A DNA stretch of 64,000 nt from Ophthalmolycus amberensis (lineage: Eukaryota; Chordata; Actinopteri; Perciformes; Zoarcidae), in assembly GCA_024529925.1 (NCBI GenBank), contig JAFEUB010001107.1, positions 1,261,001-1,325,000 of the forward strand, given 5' to 3'. The notes below the pieces were generated by a model that saw nothing but the letters and a program-made list of their open reading frames with translations, did no database searches and was not told the origin of the DNA. Shown here in pieces: positions 48,901 to 59,671 of the stretch (its first letter is position 1; every line of letters starts with the position of its first letter). The position numbers and the translations under genes are program-made.

Positions 48901-51900
48901 TCATCCAGTTGTGGTTAAAGAAAGTGCTACTACTGGAGATGCAGAACTGCTCCCCTAAGACAAATCGTTTTCTTCTGCTATCTTCAGTGTATTGTTATCG
49001 CAAGTTTGGCTTACTTGGGGCTCTTCTTTAGCTCAGCAAGCCTATAAACATCGCCCAATTTGCTTTAAACTGACATTTCGAGAGAGGTGGCACAAAGAGC
49101 CCCTTCCCTCTCCTTCAGATCCAGTCATATTCTATCCTTTTGAGTTCTAAATGACCTTATAAGAGACTTACAAAGGGCATCCAAGCTTCTTCAGAAACGC
49201 CTCAAACACAGCTGGAAACTGCTCAATAGCTTTCTGTTGCTGGCCGTGGAAGATCTCTGCAGACCAACCTGGCATCTGTGTGAAACTTTTTGCGGCTTCA
49301 ACAGCATTTTCTCATTGCTTCTGTTGTGGTTTCAGAAATAGCTGTTAAGTCACCGCCCTGCACCCTCAAAAGCAGTGATGTCATCCTGTGAGAAACTGGG
49401 CTACAGCTACTGGCTTCATCTACCAAGAGTGACTTGGAGAAGCCCACTGCCAGAGGTTCCCCACCTTTTTTGGCTCAAGACCCCAAATTTGTTCCCAGCT
49501 CCACTTATTCAATACAATAACATTTCTTTGCTATTGATACTTTTCAAATGAAAGACATGAATCTTGACGAGTCCCTCAGCACAGTTGACACTGATATCTG
49601 TTTAAACTCACCGTCTAAAATTCGAATGTCTAATTTGCATATTGGGAAACCCTACATTAGGTTGCGACTCCAATGTCCTAATAGTTTCAGGCGATTTGGT
49701 AACACAATGCAGGGATTCCCACTTGAATATGTCTTCATTATGTGCATACAAATATGTATTATTTCCTATTTTTGTGTTTCCTCAAGTAAAGTGACACATC
49801 ATACAACTTGTGTATCATTTATTAATGAGATTTTTGGTCAAACTGGTGAGAGGCAGTGGTTGGTTTGCGTGAATGTGAGCACTCTGTTCTTCCATTGGTG
49901 TGAACCACCAAGATTTGATATGTTTGTCTGATGTTGGAATCTATTATAACTGAAGCTGACCATGCACTCTGTCAAGGAGCAAACTACAAACTAATACCTT
50001 TCATTCCCTGTTTCAAAAAAGGGCTTTGGGTAATGCATTCGTGTCTGAAACTCTGTACGCACAATTTTTCCATTTACAAAGGTGGAAAGATGGACACTTT
50101 TGCAACTCAACAAATGTTAAACAGTGTGATGCTGACAGACTGGTTGCTTGTTGAATCTTCCAGTGATAAGAAAAGGACAGGAAAAACTAAATAGTAAGTT
50201 CCGCCCTTACCTCTGAGCTCAGTAGCGGCGGTGCGGTTGGATGAGGCCTTCCAGCGGTCCTGGTGCTTTCTAAACTCCTGCACCCGGCACATGTAGAGCC
50301 CCCGGTCCCGCTCGGACACATTCAAGATGACCAGGTGAAAAATCTTCCCCTGCTTCACCACCGTCAGCTTCAGTTTGGGCCACGGGAAACTCTTGGTGTA
50401 GTTGCCGTAGAAACGGGCCTTCCTCATGTTGACGCGGGCGATGAGGAGTTCGTCCTCCGGCCGGTCCGTGCCCTCTGGCAGGAAGGTCCATTTCACCACT
50501 GGCAAGGCAGCGTTGCGGCGCCGCTGGGACACAACGCAGGACAGAGTGACATTTTGACCCTCCTGGGCCACCGTGAAGGGGGAAGGGGTGATGGTGACGT
50601 TGATGGCCAAACACAAATCTGGAGAAGAATGACACAAGTCCTTTTAGAACCATTTGTAGCACGTAATATTAAGATGTCTGGATTTCTTGGATGACTGGTG
50701 ATCTCTTTTATATATCATACCTGATACTACAAATCCCTTATAAACTGAAGAAGATGTCAGAGAAGTGGATGCAGGTTATGTCTTAACCAAACACATGTGA
50801 GGCCATGCTCCTCTCTTGTTTTGACTGCATATTGGTTCCATCAACCCTTTGATTTTGACTTTAAACGCATTCAGCTGTTTTCTGTCTATCAATTGTTTTG
50901 TCTATGCCACAGAGTGTTGGCTACACTGTAAAAAAAAGCACCATGTCAAACCAAGTGCTGAAACTGAAACTGAATACTTTATTGACTTTGTTGGATTGTT
51001 ATTTAGGTGTTGGAGTGTTAAACCCCATTGACTTAACTGAGAATTTAAATCCCAAAACAGTAGAATCAATATGTCCAGGTCTTGGCCGCGCCCATCTTCG
51101 AACATCAAACCATCATTTTGATCTCAACTACACACCTATAAAGTCAACTGCATTTTGCACTGTTGCTATAACGGTGACACAATCTGTCCACAGACTGACA
51201 TATAAACCCCTGGCATAGTACTCAAAACCATCTCTGGAGTAGTTCCCAACACAGTAGATGTCTCCCGGCCACATTTTGCCATGATGACTCACACACAGTC
51301 ACACAGGTCGAAAACTATACCAGCGTTGCTTTTGCAGCTGGTAAATATTAAATGTTAGAAATGTTGAAATTTTACAGCGTAAGACGCTGTGGTCCAAAAA
51401 TTATAAGAATTTTTTTTTGAGAAATAAAATCTTTATGTCATATCGTAAATCCACAGTCCATATCTCCAATGAGGTTGCTGTTGCTCAACAGTCTGCTTCT
51501 CATCACGCTGACATACGTGTTTTCTTTCTTTCCACATGTGACGACATACGTCCGACGAATACTGAGGAAGAAAACTTCACCGCGGCATCTGTTGCATGGC
51601 CATATATCACTATACATTTGTCCCAACCTTGAGCAATTTGTAATAATAATAACCTGTTTCCACAACACACAAACTATTTACTGTCACACAGCTCAGATGC
51701 TTTCAGCTCAAAACATACATTGAAAAGTTTTGTCTTTCATTTCGGTTTTGAGTGACAGAACTAAAGAAGAAAAACATATCTGAGTGGCTGAAAAGTGTTG
51801 TCTCGGTGATCCATGTTGACTTTGAACTCTCAAACTGTTCAATCAAATCAGCCGTTTTGACATAGGATCACTGAAATCACCATGAATTGACTGTACAAGT

Positions 51901-52267
51901 GAAACAAAAAGCTTTGTTCCACTTCAAAATGCACCAATTTTCACTTGTGGAACTTCCTCTCATCTCTGCAAACAGACGCAACTTTTATAAACGTGTTGTT
52001 TTCTTGCAAACATTACCCTGCAGTCTCTCTTGGTACTATGTTTATTCGAGCACAAAGAACTTTCAGTGAACAGGCTTTCTTATCTAGTGTTCTTCATCTC
52101 CTCACCCATCACCCCCGATGTCCTCTCTGATTCTCAGATGTTTTCTGCAAAGCCTCTCTGAAAAACATTTTGTCTCCACCACATCCACTTTGGTATGAAG
52201 CAGAACTTTTCCTACCTCCAAGCAGTGCTCGAGTCAGGAGAGCGAAGACCACAGAGGAGATCTTCAT
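39882..52267 (-). CDS. vstm4: vstm4, V-set and transmembrane domain-containing protein 4 (complete)
   Basis: Eight minus-strand coding exons (52216-52267, 50211-50618, 42785-42838, 42450-42557, 42267-42300, 42039-42163, 40787-40851, 39882-40007) total 972 bp, or 323 residues plus stop; human VSTM4 has about 320. All junctions are GT/AG and in phase. Residues 1-22 are a signal peptide. The V-set Ig domain has Cys45, Trp61, Asp122-x-Gly-x-Tyr126-x-Cys128 and five N-glycosylation sequons (N24, N40, N90, N117, N145). Residues 173-197 span the membrane. The cytoplasmic tail keeps the VSTM4 signature SSGETVTSV, a Lys/Arg-rich stretch, IPPEIPAK and KPKLLK, and ends with LTYAEL (Tyr292) and TVYAQI (Tyr313). 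Those two fit ITIM- and ITSM-type consensus. VSTM4 is a cell-surface Ig protein; a secreted V-set fragment (peptide Lv) and T-cell inhibition have been reported for mammalian forms. The gene spans 12.4 kb. Confidence 0.97.
40008..40786 (-). other. vstm4 intron 7
   Basis: A 779-bp intron without recognised features. Confidence 0.85.
40787..40851 (-). CDS. vstm4: vstm4 coding exon 7
   Basis: 65-bp exon with acceptor CCCTGCAG and donor GTGAGT. It completes Val261 and encodes PIGDNTRKPKLLKQQPRKVVL, matching the human KPKLLKPQRKVTL segment. It ends in phase 0. It is too short for an ORF scan and was found by walking phases from its neighbours. Confidence 0.94.
40852..42038 (-). other. vstm4 intron 6 with a teleost repeat fragment
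   Basis: A 1187-bp intron. At about 41190-41260 it contains AAAGGAATAATTTGGCACTT and TTAGATGTGAAGATTAACAG, a partial copy of the repeat seen at 16080. Plus-strand open frames at 41275-41854 show no domain and are not supported as genes. Confidence 0.7.
42039..42163 (-). CDS. vstm4: vstm4 coding exon 6 (cytoplasmic tail)
   Basis: 125-bp exon with acceptor CGTTCCAG and donor GTAAAC. It completes Ser219 and encodes SGETVTSVVNVSPALPKKE, a Lys/Arg-rich stretch and EIPPEIPAK, ending in phase 1. It closely matches the human tail SGETVTSV...IPPAVPAK. The minus-strand open frame that runs on past both ends is not all coding. Confidence 0.96.
42267..42300 (-). CDS. vstm4: vstm4 coding exon 5 (34-bp microexon)
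   Basis: Acceptor TCTCTGCAG and donor GTAAGA bracket 34 bp encoding (D)NYLLVKSPQN(S), with split codons at both ends (phase 1 in, phase 0+2 out). It matches human HYLVKCPQNS. Confidence 0.93.
42450..42557 (-). CDS. vstm4: vstm4 coding exon 4 (transmembrane)
   Basis: 108-bp exon with acceptor TTTTTCAG and donor GTAAGC, phase 1 to 1. Encodes (D)VYLCAVLICSVGLMCM, the rest of the membrane span, then the juxtamembrane QYIQRKQRLK. It is the Cys/Met-rich counterpart of the human span after FFEDLYVYAVL. Confidence 0.95.
42716..42748. repeat. (CA)n next to the vstm4 exon 3 donor
   Basis: CA repeat; as pre-mRNA it is a (UG)n tract starting about 37 nt downstream of the exon 3 donor. Confidence 0.95.
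42785..42838 (-). CDS. vstm4: vstm4 coding exon 3 (54-bp stalk exon)
   Basis: Minus-strand acceptor ATGTAG before 42838 and donor GTAAGA after 42785. The 54 bp in phase 1 to 1 encode (V)HVLPATKAKESLWSLFE, followed by Asp172 from the next junction. This aligns with the human stalk between ATEMRV and FFEDLY (shared K-x-KE-x-W-x-FE). The exon is in frame, so skipping would keep the reading frame. Confidence 0.9.
42847..42897. repeat. (GA)n tract forming the exon 3 polypyrimidine tract
   Basis: About 26 GA units on the plus strand. On the transcribed strand this is a (CU)n run a few bases from the vstm4 exon 3 acceptor. Confidence 0.95.
42898..50210 (-). other. vstm4 intron 2
   Basis: A 7.4-kb intron with no other coding exon recognised. 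It contains GCTAGC-rich sequence at about 43740-43790. A repeat-like stretch at about 47640-48060 includes CAGCCATCAGGGGGCTATCG and GAGCTGCCATATCATCCATC, which I recall as a common fish repeat. The open frames are short and featureless. Confidence 0.6.
50211..50618 (-). CDS. vstm4: vstm4 coding exon 2 (V-set Ig domain)
   Basis: 408-bp exon with acceptor TTCTCCAG and donor GTAAGG, phase 1 to 1. It encodes the whole V-set domain: LCLAINVTITPSPFTV, QNVTLSCVVSQ, VVKWTF, ARFYGNYTKS, the ILNVSERDRGLYMCRVQE core and the SSNRTAATELR end. The canonical disulphide Cys45-Cys128 and Trp61 are present. A plus-strand frame of 143 codons is a shadow. Confidence 0.98.
50619..52215 (-). other. vstm4 intron 1
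   Basis: A 1597-bp AT-rich intron; no other feature is recognised. Confidence 0.85.
52216..52267 (-). CDS. vstm4: vstm4 coding exon 1 (signal peptide)
   Basis: ATG at 52267 encodes MKISSVVFALLTRALLG plus one base, donor GTAGGA. The hydrophobic core is a typical signal peptide. Phase 1 joins exon 2 to give Asp18-Leu-Cys-Leu-Ala, so cleavage is likely near residue 17-22. Confidence 0.92.
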
Positions 52268-52655
52268 TTTCCACGACTGCAGCCTCCATAAACTCCCAGT
52301 TAAATGCCTCTGAAGAAAAGAAGTGCCAGGTTTCCTCCTCCTCTTCTTCTTCTTCTCTTTTTTTTCCCAAGCTGGGGAGTGTAATATGAAACATTGGAGG
52401 CTCTGTTTCTACTCAGAACCTCCCTCCGCCCCTCCCCCCTCATGTCACACACAGCGAAAGCCCATTTGGCAGGCTCACGTGCACACACACACACACACAC
52501 ACACACATACAAACACATGCATGTGCACAGACAGAGACAGGTGAGCATTTGCGAGGACACACACACACACACACACACACACACTTCTCTATCCGTCGAG
52601 TGAGTGGGAAATGTAATTTCCTGGGCAGGATGGAGGTGTGTGTGTGTGTGTGTAG

Positions 52656-52687
<32 letters not shown>

Positions 52688-52985
52688 GTGTGTGTTGTTG
52701 AGATTGACGCCGAGCAAATCACACTTCCAGCTGTGGAGGACAGCGGGCGCAGACCAACGTCAGGGCTTTTATTTTGGAACACACACACAGAGACACATAT
52801 GCTGACACAGGAGGAGGGGGTGGGCTGCAGTCTGATTGTGGGTGGGCATCTTTGTGGCCAGTGAAATGATGGAGAAGAACATTGTAAGGAGGTATGTTCT
52901 GCATTCAAAGTTTCTAAATTATCCTCAAGTGTTAAACTCCTGTGGTCGCTAAACCTGCTTTCGAAATCGCGTCTGTTAAATTGTT

Positions 52986-53026
<41 letters not shown>

Positions 53027-53426
53027 TAAATCTATCTCACTCATCTCTTGTCTCGTGTAACAGGATCCCACAGTGGATCTTTGTACAGCAGTCTGTCAGC
53101 TCGGGGTTTTTTCGGACACTTTGCTGGCTTTCATCAAACCTCAGGAGCGCATGCGCTGTGAGGATCTGGGACACTTTTGATTCACGGATAATAAAGGAGA
53201 CGGCCCGCGGAGGCCTCAAAAGTGCTTCCAGTCCGGCGACATTTGACAAACACGGCTGTTCCCTTGACAAAGAAGTTCACATAAATGTTGCTGTAGGCAC
53301 TGATATTTGTTTGTCCACTGTATTGTGTTGATTTTTCTTGAATATAGATATACCCAAATTATATATATAATTGTCATTAAGGGGTGATGGTGGGTCCCGC
53401 AGCCAGACCAGTTGAGAACCACTGAT
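52268..53426. other. vstm4 upstream region with CA/GT microsatellites
   Basis: Minus-strand promoter of vstm4 is expected at the left. CA tracts lie at about 52485-52506 and 52557-52583, GT tracts at about 52637-52695 and 52986-53025. Open frames are His-Thr or Cys-Val artefacts. No clear core promoter element was identified. Confidence 0.6.
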
Positions 53427-53540
53427 CTAGGTTATTGATACAGATGTATTTAATGCTGATTATTTCACCTGATATTTCATGTGTATTGTTAATTTACATT
53501 CGTTGTATACATCATGTATTTACTTGTTATATTTGTGTCA
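53427..53540 (+). repeat. Left arm of a 114-bp inverted repeat
   Basis: Starts CTAGGTTATTGATACAGATG and ends ATTTGTGTCA. It is the reverse complement of 54578-54691 with only a handful of mismatches. The arms are about 1.04 kb apart and neither encodes protein. Confidence 0.92.
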
Positions 53541-54077
53541 TTTAAGAAATAAACATACCTACATGGAAGAGTGAGCATGTGTCGATCACGAGGCAATAAA
53601 TAATGACAATTGAAAAAATAAAGATGTTTGGTTTATTCTTATTGAACGTTAAGCCTAATTTACCTACCTCATTGATTTAATTGTCACTTAAATCCTGAAT
53701 TGAATGGTGAAATAGAAGAGGTCAAAGGGCCGAGATGAGAAGATATGTTGGTCAAATGCTGTGGTCCAAATAAAATGACTTCAGTTTTATTGAGGTACAG
53801 AAAGTTTGACTCTAGAATGTTTTCATTTTTTCCCCCTAATCTCACAAGACAAGAGCAAAAACCAGATGAATTGCTTCTCTTTTCTTCTTTGCTGCCACGT
53901 TACCGGTCTCGTGACCCCTCAGGTTGATCTCTGGAGCTGTAGGCGGATGCAGACCGTCAGGATAAATTGAGTTGGGAACCAGTGCAACAGACTACCAGCT
54001 CATAGCATGTTGGACACACCAGCATGACACTGTCTCGTAAAATTAAGGTCCCATCCAATGAGACTGCTTTGGGACGA

Positions 54078-54114
54078 GGGCTGTTGAAAACTGTTGAAAA
54101 CTGTTGAAAACTGC
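54078..54114. repeat. Short 11-bp tandem repeat (TGTTGAAAACT)
   Basis: Three copies of TGTTGAAAACT in direct tandem, inside the spacer between the inverted-repeat arms. Confidence 0.9.
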
Positions 54115-54240
54115 GACCGTGATATGAAAGAAAAAACATGTCAAGCACAAGTCAAATACTCCCGTAAAAGCAGAACCCTTCAGAGTTAGTGCTGGCATTG
54201 CATTGTGATTACATTCCTGTATTTGACTTGTATTGCTGAA

Positions 54241-54357
54241 TGCAGGTTTCCGTGGATCCTGGTTATACCTGGACCATGGTCTGGCCTCCTGCTGTGTCAT
54301 AATCATTGACTGTGTTGTAACTCTGTTATGTTGTTCATTCTGTACACATGACACCTG
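54241..54357 (+). mobile_element. LINE 3'-UTR fragment, same family as 29961-30982
   Basis: TGCAGGTTTCCGTGGATCCT, ACCTGGACCATGG, CCTCCTGCTG, TGTGTCATA and TACACATGACA occur in the same order as in the 3' UTR of the LINE at about 30615-30745. A truncated, diverged internal fragment. Confidence 0.75.
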
Positions 54358-54577
54358 TCAAACTAATACTTGAAAGAGTAAACCTGTGGTATGCTATGTA
54401 CTGCAGATGAACTTTGATGCTATACCTAACACCTCTTCTTCCTGAGGAGCGAGACCCTAAAAAGAGCAACAGCAACGTTCTGTGGTTTGGGCATCTGGCT
54501 GACACTTACACATTGGATACTTTTAGGCATATTTGGGTTTTCACGCCTAACTGACAAATATGAAACAGGACTCTGAA

Positions 54578-54691
54578 TGACACAAATAGAACAAGTAAAT
54601 ACATGATGTATACAACTAATGCAAATTAACCATAAACATGAAATATCAGATGAAATAATCAGCATTAAATACATCTGTATCAATAACCTAG
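54578..54691 (-). repeat. Right arm of a 114-bp inverted repeat
   Basis: Inverted copy of 53427-53540; begins TGACACAAAT and ends CAATAACCTAG. See the left arm. Confidence 0.92.
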
Positions 54692-56270
54692 ATAATTAAC
54701 AAAAGCACAGGTAAATATGACTAAATCTATGGTTTAAATACACTTATACTGCCATCTAGTGGTAGAACGGGTGAACACTTACTTTGCGTGTGCTTACCGG
54801 CTACAATCTGCGTTCACTAAATCAACACAATACAGTGGACAAACAAATATCAGTGCCAACAGCAACATTTATGTGACCACAAAAATGACTTTGATTAAAC
54901 TATATCACAAACTGTATCAAACAATGCGCCGATTCATCGAAAAGTTGATTCTTGCTGTGTACATGGATATATATTATTTATATTCATTAATGTATTTTCT
55001 TCTAATATTACCCTGGTATGTGCTTGCATCACAGACGATATCGCCTCACTTCCCACCCACACTGTGTGGACTATCACACTCTTTGGGTGGGTTTACATTG
55101 CAGTTAGTTGACAATCAGACGCCGAGGGGCACTGACCAACCGTCAGTACTCGAAGAGTCAGGAGTGATCAAATCTTCATGGGAGCAGTTAGAACTTTACC
55201 AAAACGGTGACGTTGGAGTGCTGTAAAACCAAAACCATGAGCCGAAATTATGATCAAATTAAAGAAACTGGGTGATAATCCTCTGTGGGTTCTTCCCTAC
55301 CAGAAACTCCTTTGACACTACACATTCTCATTTGTTCCATTGTTAACATAGATATCTTGATGACAGCTTTAATTCCTCTTGAGGATGGAGCCAGAGTGTA
55401 ACATTAGCTTATCAAGCAGGCAGTTAACAGGACTTCTACAGCTGCAGCACGAGCATATAGGCATGGAGTGAACAGTACAATGATGAGAAACATAGGTGAA
55501 GAAATGACGACATCTGTTCAGGTATTATTCTTCTTTATCCATCTGTGGGCTGGAGGAGGCAGTCTCACAAACACACTCAGCCCCCGATTAGGATGATATA
55601 GATCATATGGTGCAGAGTTGAAACACGTTATAGCCTGAGCACCAAAGGTGCTGAGAGTAAGTGCAACACAATGAGTTATACAGATATGTTCATATTAAAC
55701 TTATATTTGTAAAGTTTAAGATGGTTTACAAAGGTTTAACCTCAGCTTTACAGTCCTTGAAGGGATATTGATGTTTTCGTTTAGAAAACAGAAGACAAAT
55801 GAAAGACATATGAAGACAAATGAAATGTTTTCGGAGTTAATAAAACAATGTATAATAGTATGGTGTTGTGTTAGGCTACTGTATCTATCCATGAAATACT
55901 TGGTGTGGAAGAAACAACACTCAGAGCAGTTGGATTTTCCCAAGAAAGAGTGAAACAAAAACACATTGTCAGTCTCTTAAATGGCTGAAACCTTCAATGT
56001 GTTTCCAACAACACAACTCCACAGCCAAACACAAATGTTATATTACAAATCGTATCGTGAACCATCACGATACACGTTATTGAAGTTCAAATACAAGGAT
56101 GACACGGATTTAGGTTGTCGTGAGAGGAAGCGTGAGAGGACAACGGGGCCGGCCTGGTCGACCTTTCACCAAGATGCCACCTCTGCAGGGTTCACGAGCA
56201 TCCTGCGAATCACTCCGCCTGACCTTTGGCATTGCTTGTCATTGGAAACCGCCTCCTCGGGATGCTCCGG
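54692..56270. other. Spacer between vstm4 and tmem273, no gene seen
   Basis: AT-rich sequence. Open frames of 60-155 codons carry no recognised domain. A CCATCTAGTGGTAGAACG phrase near 54750 resembles a short motif common in fish repeats. Confidence 0.5.
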
Positions 56271-56309
56271 TTAGCCGAGGTGGCTCAAAGCGATCATGTC
56301 GGGCTGCGG
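56271..56309 (-). CDS. tmem273: tmem273-like putative last exon
   Basis: Acceptor TTTACTCTCAG (minus, ending 56310) opens a phase-0 frame PQPDMIALSHLG with stop TAA at 56271-56273. D-x-I-x-L resembles part of the human tail as I recall it. The preceding intron would be 191 bp. Very short, so tentative. Confidence 0.4.
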   Translation of the reverse strand, partial: PQPDMIALSHLG

Positions 56310-56976
56310 CTGAGAGTAAATAAAGGTTATTGGAACCTGTAACGTTTGATGCAAACGTCTTTCCATCAACTGACGAAATGCAAGAAAGTTAGAAAGTGTA
56401 TTTCTGTTTGTGTCATTCGGAAATATTGGAGTTCATGGAGCACATCATTGAATTCAATGAGTTTTGATCGTATATAATTATTATGCCGACCAGTGTTTAC
56501 CTCTGAAGGTCTCTTCATGCTTCCGTCTGTAGGGAAGAACAGTTGATGTTAATTTACTAAACAAAGCACCGAGACATATTCTGTCCGACTTTACAACTTG
56601 ATTTACATAAGAGATATAAATTCAGGAGAATCGAAACAGACAAATACAAGAGGAGGAAATGAGTGGTTCAGAAAATGAACTAGTAAATGGCTGTAATGTG
56701 ATCTCACAGTCCGTGCCCTTACCTGTGCTGGTTTTGCTGAATTCCTTCCTGAGGACGCAGACCTTGAGAATAATATATCCAGCAGCTAAGAACAGGCCGA
56801 TCCCTCCTCCGATCAAAACATACTTAATCTCTGGAAGGAAAACAACCGGCAGGCATCACACGGCCATTCAACAGACACGATGCAACGTAATACCTGTGAC
56901 GGAACAGAACATCTGTTGGCGGAACGCCAGCTCATCTTCAGCCCTCCTGACACGTTAAACAGCGTGTGTGTGTGTG

Positions 56977-57028
<52 letters not shown>

Positions 57029-59671
57029 TGGGGGGGGATGTTTGATTTCACAACTTGTTTACTCCATGGAAGATAAAAGTTTCAGTCATGGTATCAGGCT
57101 CCTTTCTGAAAATTGTATTGCGTCATGAGTGTCTGCAATTTGAATCCTGAATGTTTAAGAATCATGGAGCGGGTCACTGCTGGTCAGTGTGAGTCCCCTC
57201 TTCAGCAAAACACTGAAACTCTTATAAAAATAGCCCTGTTTATGAAGCGTGACCCCTTTCCACACAATAGAGCTTTGACTTATCATATATTTATTTACCA
57301 AAAAGAACAAAGATTAGTGGAAAGTGTCTCCTGTTAATTATCTCATGACCCCTGACATGTATCTTGTGACCCCCTGTAGTGTGGTCTTGCCCAAAAGGTT
57401 AGGAGCCATTGACCTCCTCAAAGTGAACGTTCCTTGGATCTGTCAGAACCAAGAGGCCGCAAAACCCTAGCACATAAAACCAGACCCGTCTGAATGGCTC
57501 GATAGATTTCTGTAATTTAGCCAAACTGACTTTTTAAGGTTTTGCTCTAAAAACTTTACACAACATGTAATAACAAACTCAAAGGAATTTACAGTCTCTT
57601 TATTTCTATATTATTGCTTAACAAATATTTCGATTTAGCTTCATGGGTCTGTATGTGCTACACCACAGCCTGTACTCATTGACTCACTGTACACCTGTGT
57701 GCGTCAGCCTGTCGACCCACCTAGTTGCTCTGCAGAGTCCGCTCCATCTGCTCTCACACTCATCAGCAGGCATCCTGAAACACATTGTTTATGCTGAATT
57801 ATTACCAGGTCACAGAAACATGCTTTTCAGCCAGACAGGAAGCAGGTATACCACCACAGGTGATGTCGACATCAGATAACGCCGAGCTGAGTCTCAGCGT
57901 TCTGCACAGTACAAAGAGTTGCTCAATGCTCAGCGGTGAAGGGAGGCTTTCGTGCTGCTGTAGTAATCTGCAGCACTCTGCAAACATTGCTGCTGCGACC
58001 CGCTTCACTCGTCCGACTGAATGGGGGGTTATCAGCGGTCATCAGCCTCATAGATACGGGATGGAAGGGGCCTGCTGCACTAAAGAGTTTTTTTTTTTTT
58101 TCCTTCCTTCGTTGTTTTGTGTCAATTCACAACGTTACGTTTCACTTTCCACAACTGGGGAGCTGCAGTTTGGACCCCTATTGGAGACTTCAGATTAAAC
58201 TGAATAGATGACCAGATTCCGAAAGTTGAATTCAGTCTAAAGCCGTTTATTTTACACTGGAAAACAAAAGTGAACATTGAGATTACCAGCTACGCTGTTC
58301 ATTGAGGAGTGTGTCGGCTCACGGTGAGCAACTGTGGCAATTATGTGTTTAGAATCAAGGCCGTGAAATGCCACTTTGAAAAGGCTATAATCAGACATGC
58401 TGGCTGGTTTTAGACGACTCCTGGTTCATGTTGTCTCCTCGGCTTGGTGCACGCAAGCTCCGCGGGATCACAATAGCACCTTGACCGTCATAAAGTGGAA
58501 AAATTGAAATTGTAGAAAGAGAAATCCAAGATACCACATTGAGCCAGACACTCGGCTGCTCTGGTTCGGACGCCAAAAAGACAGAGGAGTGGTACTGTGG
58601 GGTGGCTGGCCACGACTGTGACTGAGAGCGGAGCAGAGTGTTTGCTGAAACAGAGCACACACGCTCAGCAAGTGGCTGTCTTACATTTTACAGCCGCGAG
58701 TCACATTCCTCTGGCAGCTCTGGGAGCTGGCCTGTTGTTAATTTGAGATCTTAAATTGAAAGCGTTGGCTGTTTGGGGGATTGAACCTGTGACTAGTCAC
58801 GGGACAATCTATGTGTTCTGAATCAGTCTATGGTCATTTCGGCTTAACGCACCCTGAGTGTTGGAAGAGATAAAGTTTCCAGTGACCAGAGCGCGACCTT
58901 TTGCATAACGTGTCATGTCCAGCAAGCAGAGGGCATGGGGCAGTCTGGCAGCACTCTGGGGCTTCAACTCACAGCCCAAAGTCAAGAGACATCGTTGTCA
59001 GACGATAAAACCACTTGTACTACAATGTGCTTTGGAACTGGCATACACACACAATTTGAATTTTGATGAACTATACTTCTTTTCAAAGGCTTGGAGCATT
59101 AACAGAAGCAGTGAAATGGAGAAAAGAAGGGAATTCAATTGTTCAGGCCGGCCTACGAGCTGTGCAAAAAAAATAGAAAGGTTGTAACGCCTTCATATTT
59201 TTGAGTTTTTGGACTTATTATTTTATTCCCAAATAATTGTAGCACGCAAACACCTAACAATGCAAATAGCGGACCGCATTCTGCCTTTGGCCGTTCAGTA
59301 GGCTAAATGTAAGGGAAATGCAGTTTATTTTTTGGGGCTTTAGCTAAGGCTAGCCGTGGCTAACTGACTAGCTAACCTGTTTTAGCTGTCTAGTTGGCTG
59401 TGTCTCTGTGGCAGACAAGTAAGATACATAAACTAGATGTTTTCACAGAAGTTATACATTTCTACGGCACAATAATTTGTATAGTCAGATGTTGGTCTTC
59501 ACAATACACAGCACCCTTCATGCTATCTAATTCCTCACCACCGCATTATCACATCTGTGTAAGGTTTAGAAATATAATCTTGACAACACACAGGCGTACG
59601 TGGTACTCACCAGTGATGAGGACAGCCCTGGTGAGCGCCGACACACACCCACACGTCTGAAATGCTCTCAT
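56271..59671 (-). CDS. tmem273: tmem273-like small single-pass membrane protein
   Basis: Four minus-strand exons (59611-59671, 56723-56830, 56501-56526, 56271-56309) splice in phase to 77 residues. The membrane-span exon is clear: (E)IKYVLIGGGIGLFLAAGY, then IILKVCVLRKEF. The assignment to TMEM273 (human C10orf128) rests on this IKYxLIG...LKxCxxRK pattern as I recall it and on position: it follows VSTM4 on the same strand, as in human. Exon 1 (MRAFQTCGCVSALTRAVLIT) is a weak signal peptide, and the last exon (PQPDMIALSHLG) is chosen from a good acceptor (TTTACTCTCAG), so both ends are tentative. The function of the family is not established. Confidence 0.6.
56501..56526 (-). CDS. tmem273: tmem273-like microexon
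   Basis: 26 bp between acceptor CCCTACAG and donor GTAAAC. In phase it completes Asp57 and encodes GSMKRPSE. Good splice signals on both sides support it. Confidence 0.6.
56723..56830 (-). CDS. tmem273: tmem273-like transmembrane exon
   Basis: 108-bp exon, acceptor CCTTCCAG and donor GTAAGG, phase 1 to 1. Encodes (E)IKYVLIGGGIGLFLAAGY, then IILKVCVLRKEFSKTST. A Gly-rich hydrophobic span followed by basic residues suggests an N-out type I topology. The alternative acceptor two bases downstream gives an immediate stop, so this one is chosen. Confidence 0.8.
56831..59610 (-). other. tmem273-like intron 1
   Basis: A 2.8-kb intron with a GT tract at about 56963-57021 and a T-run near 58087-58101. 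An extra exon between the signal peptide and the span, as the longer mammalian ectodomain might suggest, was not identified. Confidence 0.55.
59611..59671 (-). CDS. tmem273: tmem273-like putative first coding exon
   Basis: ATG at 59671 encodes MRAFQTCGCVSALTRAVLIT plus one base, donor GTGAGT. The phase-1 end creates Glu21 with the next exon (GAG ATT AAG). The hydrophobic stretch is weak for a signal peptide, so another first exon is possible. Confidence 0.45.

Noticed and set aside
50263..50694. 143-codon plus-strand frame
   Set aside because: Shadow of the vstm4 V-set exon.
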